A stretch of 64,000 nucleotides of DNA from Oryzias latipes. Its lineage: Eukaryota > Chordata > Actinopteri > Beloniformes > Adrianichthyidae. Below are positions 62,076-64,000 of this stretch, in pieces (position 1 is the first letter of the stretch; the number at the start of each line of letters is the position of its first letter). The notes beneath the pieces were generated by a model. It was not told the origin of the DNA, made no database searches, and saw nothing but the letters and a program-made list of their open reading frames with translations. The DNA is taken from NCBI RefSeq assembly GCF_002234675.1, contig NC_019859.2, positions 5,363,240-5,427,239 on the forward strand. Reading direction: 5' to 3'. Both the position numbers and the translations under genes were made by a program.

Positions 62076-63079
62076 TCAAACAACAAAAACAACAACACAG
62101 TGTCTACACACAACACGGGTCGGTACCAGCGTGTGTGGAGGACAAATTGAACACGCCAAACCAATAATACAGAGTAACTGTTAGAAACACCCGCCCGGAA
62201 CCGCAGTTTAGTGTTTTAGAACGTAACATGTGAGTGAAGCTCTGGTTTGGATGGAAACACAATCTGATCAAATGACGCCGGTTTCCCGCCATCGCTGAGC
62301 CTTTTATCTGAAGCAGCAGACACGCCAAAACTCCGAGCCCATCAGCAGATATTACAGTTAAAGCCGGCAGACGCAGTCCAGCCCACTCCCACCGGATCGA
62401 TACCACTCAAGGCCTTTCTCTTCCCCGTTTCTGTTCTTCCATTTAGAGAAGAGCTGCTGCTTCGTCAGCTGCAGGAACTGGAGAAACGGCGGCGGCTGCT
62501 GCTGCCTCCAAGTCTGATCGGGACAAACGGACGCCAATCAGAACATTTGTCCTCAAACGCCACAGATAAACGTTCGCTTTTGCTCGTCGGCTAATTAAAA
62601 ACATTTTAAGTCCGGCCCGATTTCTCCCCGCTAATCACTGAGCGGCAGAGACGTTTCACCAATCTGCCGTAGCAACAGATGAAATATGAATACAAGCCAT
62701 CAAAATACACGTTTACATTTTCTTAACACTGTTTGTTTTCCTGCTTTGGGTAGAATTCTGCAGCCATGCACGACAAACACAGACTCCCGTCCAGCTTTTG
62801 TGCAAAATACTTTGCATACCTAACAGAAACCAGCGGCGAGTGAACCTTTCCAGAGAAACTTTAGTGCAATCGTGTTCCAGGCTGAAAAAAACACGAGAGT
62901 TCGGTCCAAACATATCATGGACTAAATGGAGGTTTACGTCTACTGACTCTTGGGGTCAGTACCTTTTAATATTTACATTAGTTTTGACTCAAGCAGGTAA
63001 ATAAAACGGACGCCTCTCTTCTCCTCTGAGGGGGAGTTTTCCACGCCGGACCCGACGCCCCGCTTCTCCTGAGCGACGC

Positions 63080-63399
63080 TCACTTCCGCTTGCTCTTTGT
63101 GTCCGTCGTCTGGAAGACGCTCGAGGCCGACATGAGGTTCTCGATGTACTGACCGAGCACCTGGTTCTCAGACTTTAGCTTCAGGTTCTCCTCTTTGACG
63201 GCGTCGACTCGCGCCGATAGGTCTGGAACGGCAGGGAGGAGGAGGAGGAGGAGGAGGTGTCAGTGCATCTGAAGTAAAGCGGCCAACGAGGATGAATTGA
63301 CTGTAGCGTCATCCAAACCTTCCAGTGTGTGCTGAAGCTCCAGAACTTGGTTGATCAACCTGGTCTTCTCCTCCATCTCCACCTGGTTCTCCATGTCTC
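63080..63399 (-). CDS. scoc: Short coiled-coil protein, C-terminal exons (5' partial)
   Basis: Golgi-associated coiled-coil protein that binds ARL1 and takes part in autophagy control. Two exons are visible: 63319-63399, then 63080-63222 with the stop at 63080-63082; phases agree. The encoded end [20 protein letters not shown] ... [20 protein letters not shown] ... [13 protein letters not shown] matches what I remember of human SCOC almost residue for residue. It is a single parallel coiled coil rich in Glu, Leu and Lys. Earlier exons are not in the window. A (GGA)n tract (about 63236-63258) sits in the short intron. The gene converges on clgn, as in human. Confidence 0.93.
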
Positions 63400-63720
63400 C
63401 TGCGATACAAAAGTGTTAGGATTAACACAAGAGGTGAGGAGCAACACTCTAGAGTTACTAAGTTACTGTTACCTTAGTGAAAAAAGCTATTATTTTGACT
63501 TTTACTGACGCAGATTTTGGATGGAAACCAAGAGTTCTTCCTAAACTACAAGGGTCTGTTTTGGTAGAAACATTTAAAGTATTTTTCTACGGTAGGTATA
63601 GAGTTACATTGGTTAAGTTAAATAACAACATTGGTCAGAAAAATTACCATAACTGCTCGGCAAACAAACATTTTGGGATGTTGATGGATTTAGCAAAATC
63701 AACATACAGCAGTTATTGGG

Positions 63721-64000
63721 TTAAAGACCCAGTTAGAAGGAAATTTTGGGTGTTTTTCACTTGTTCTTGTGGCATTTTTATGATCATGGAGGACATATTT
63801 ATAAAAGAATTAAACTCAAAATTGCATTTCTGAGTATTTCTTCAAATCGTTATGAATCAGGAGCAGCTGAAAAATAATGTTGTGATGTAGAATCTACAAT
63901 TGGCGGGTCACAAACTCTCTGCTCTATTCTGATGCATCCACTTGCAGACAAACATCCATGAACGTCTTTGTTTTCCTCGTCCGAGCTGGAATCTGGATCA
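63721..64000 (+). mobile_element. GACCCACTCC-family MITE, cut by window end
   Basis: Starts TTAAAGACCCAGTTAGAAGG. It has ATGATCATGGAGGACATATT, AAAATTGCATTTCTGAGTAT, GAATCAGGAGCAGC and GATGCATCCACTTGCAGACA in family order, and runs off the right edge. It lies in a scoc intron or upstream region. Confidence 0.65.

Overview
This window is vertebrate nuclear DNA. It has small coding exons with GT-AG introns, long AT-rich introns, many short inverted-repeat transposons and a tRNA-derived SINE. Protein content and repeat style point to a teleost fish. A medaka-like (Oryzias) genome is my best guess, from the look of the dispersed repeats; this is inference and not proven. There are no operons, CRISPR arrays or prokaryotic features.

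Layout, left to right. (1) 230-26653, plus strand: frmpd1, a FERM/PDZ scaffold gene whose 5' exons lie off the left edge. Thirteen coding exons are traced, giving 1,978 visible residues. (2) About 27.4-33.7 kb: intergenic, filled with old transposon fragments and one perfect 104-bp tandem duplication. (3) 33905-45447, plus strand: slc47a1 (MATE1), complete in 16 coding exons (580 aa), with introns heavily invaded by mobile elements. (4) 47279-47350: a tRNA-Gln(CTG) gene. (5) 47620-51308, minus strand: exosc9, complete in 12 coding exons (427 aa). (6) About 52.5-53.1 kb: a CpG-rich block, probably the clgn promoter and 5' untranslated exon. (7) 55028-60869, plus strand: clgn (calmegin), complete in 14 coding exons (648 aa). 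(8) 63080-63399, minus strand: the last two coding exons of scoc, converging on clgn.

The genes do not form a functional pathway: an LGN/AGS3-binding scaffold, a proton/organic-cation exchanger, an RNA exosome ring subunit, an ER lectin chaperone and a Golgi coiled-coil protein. Their order is still informative. clgn and scoc are convergent neighbours in human too (4q31), and this supports calling the chaperone calmegin and not calnexin.

Most of the unexplained structure is mobile DNA. I see a TIR family starting TAC(A/G)ACGGAG in three copies, with 6-bp target duplications at two of them. I also see TTAA-flanked piggyBac-like elements in opposite orientations, a MITE family with TTAAAGACCCACTCC ends in at least ten copies, hAT-like elements, and one element nested in another repeat with an empty-site comparison available. 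The gene-level points most worth checking are an easily missed last exon of exosc9, an in-frame stop-free 75-nt segment in clgn, and substitutions at transport-critical glutamates in the MATE protein. I found no convincing undescribed multi-gene system.
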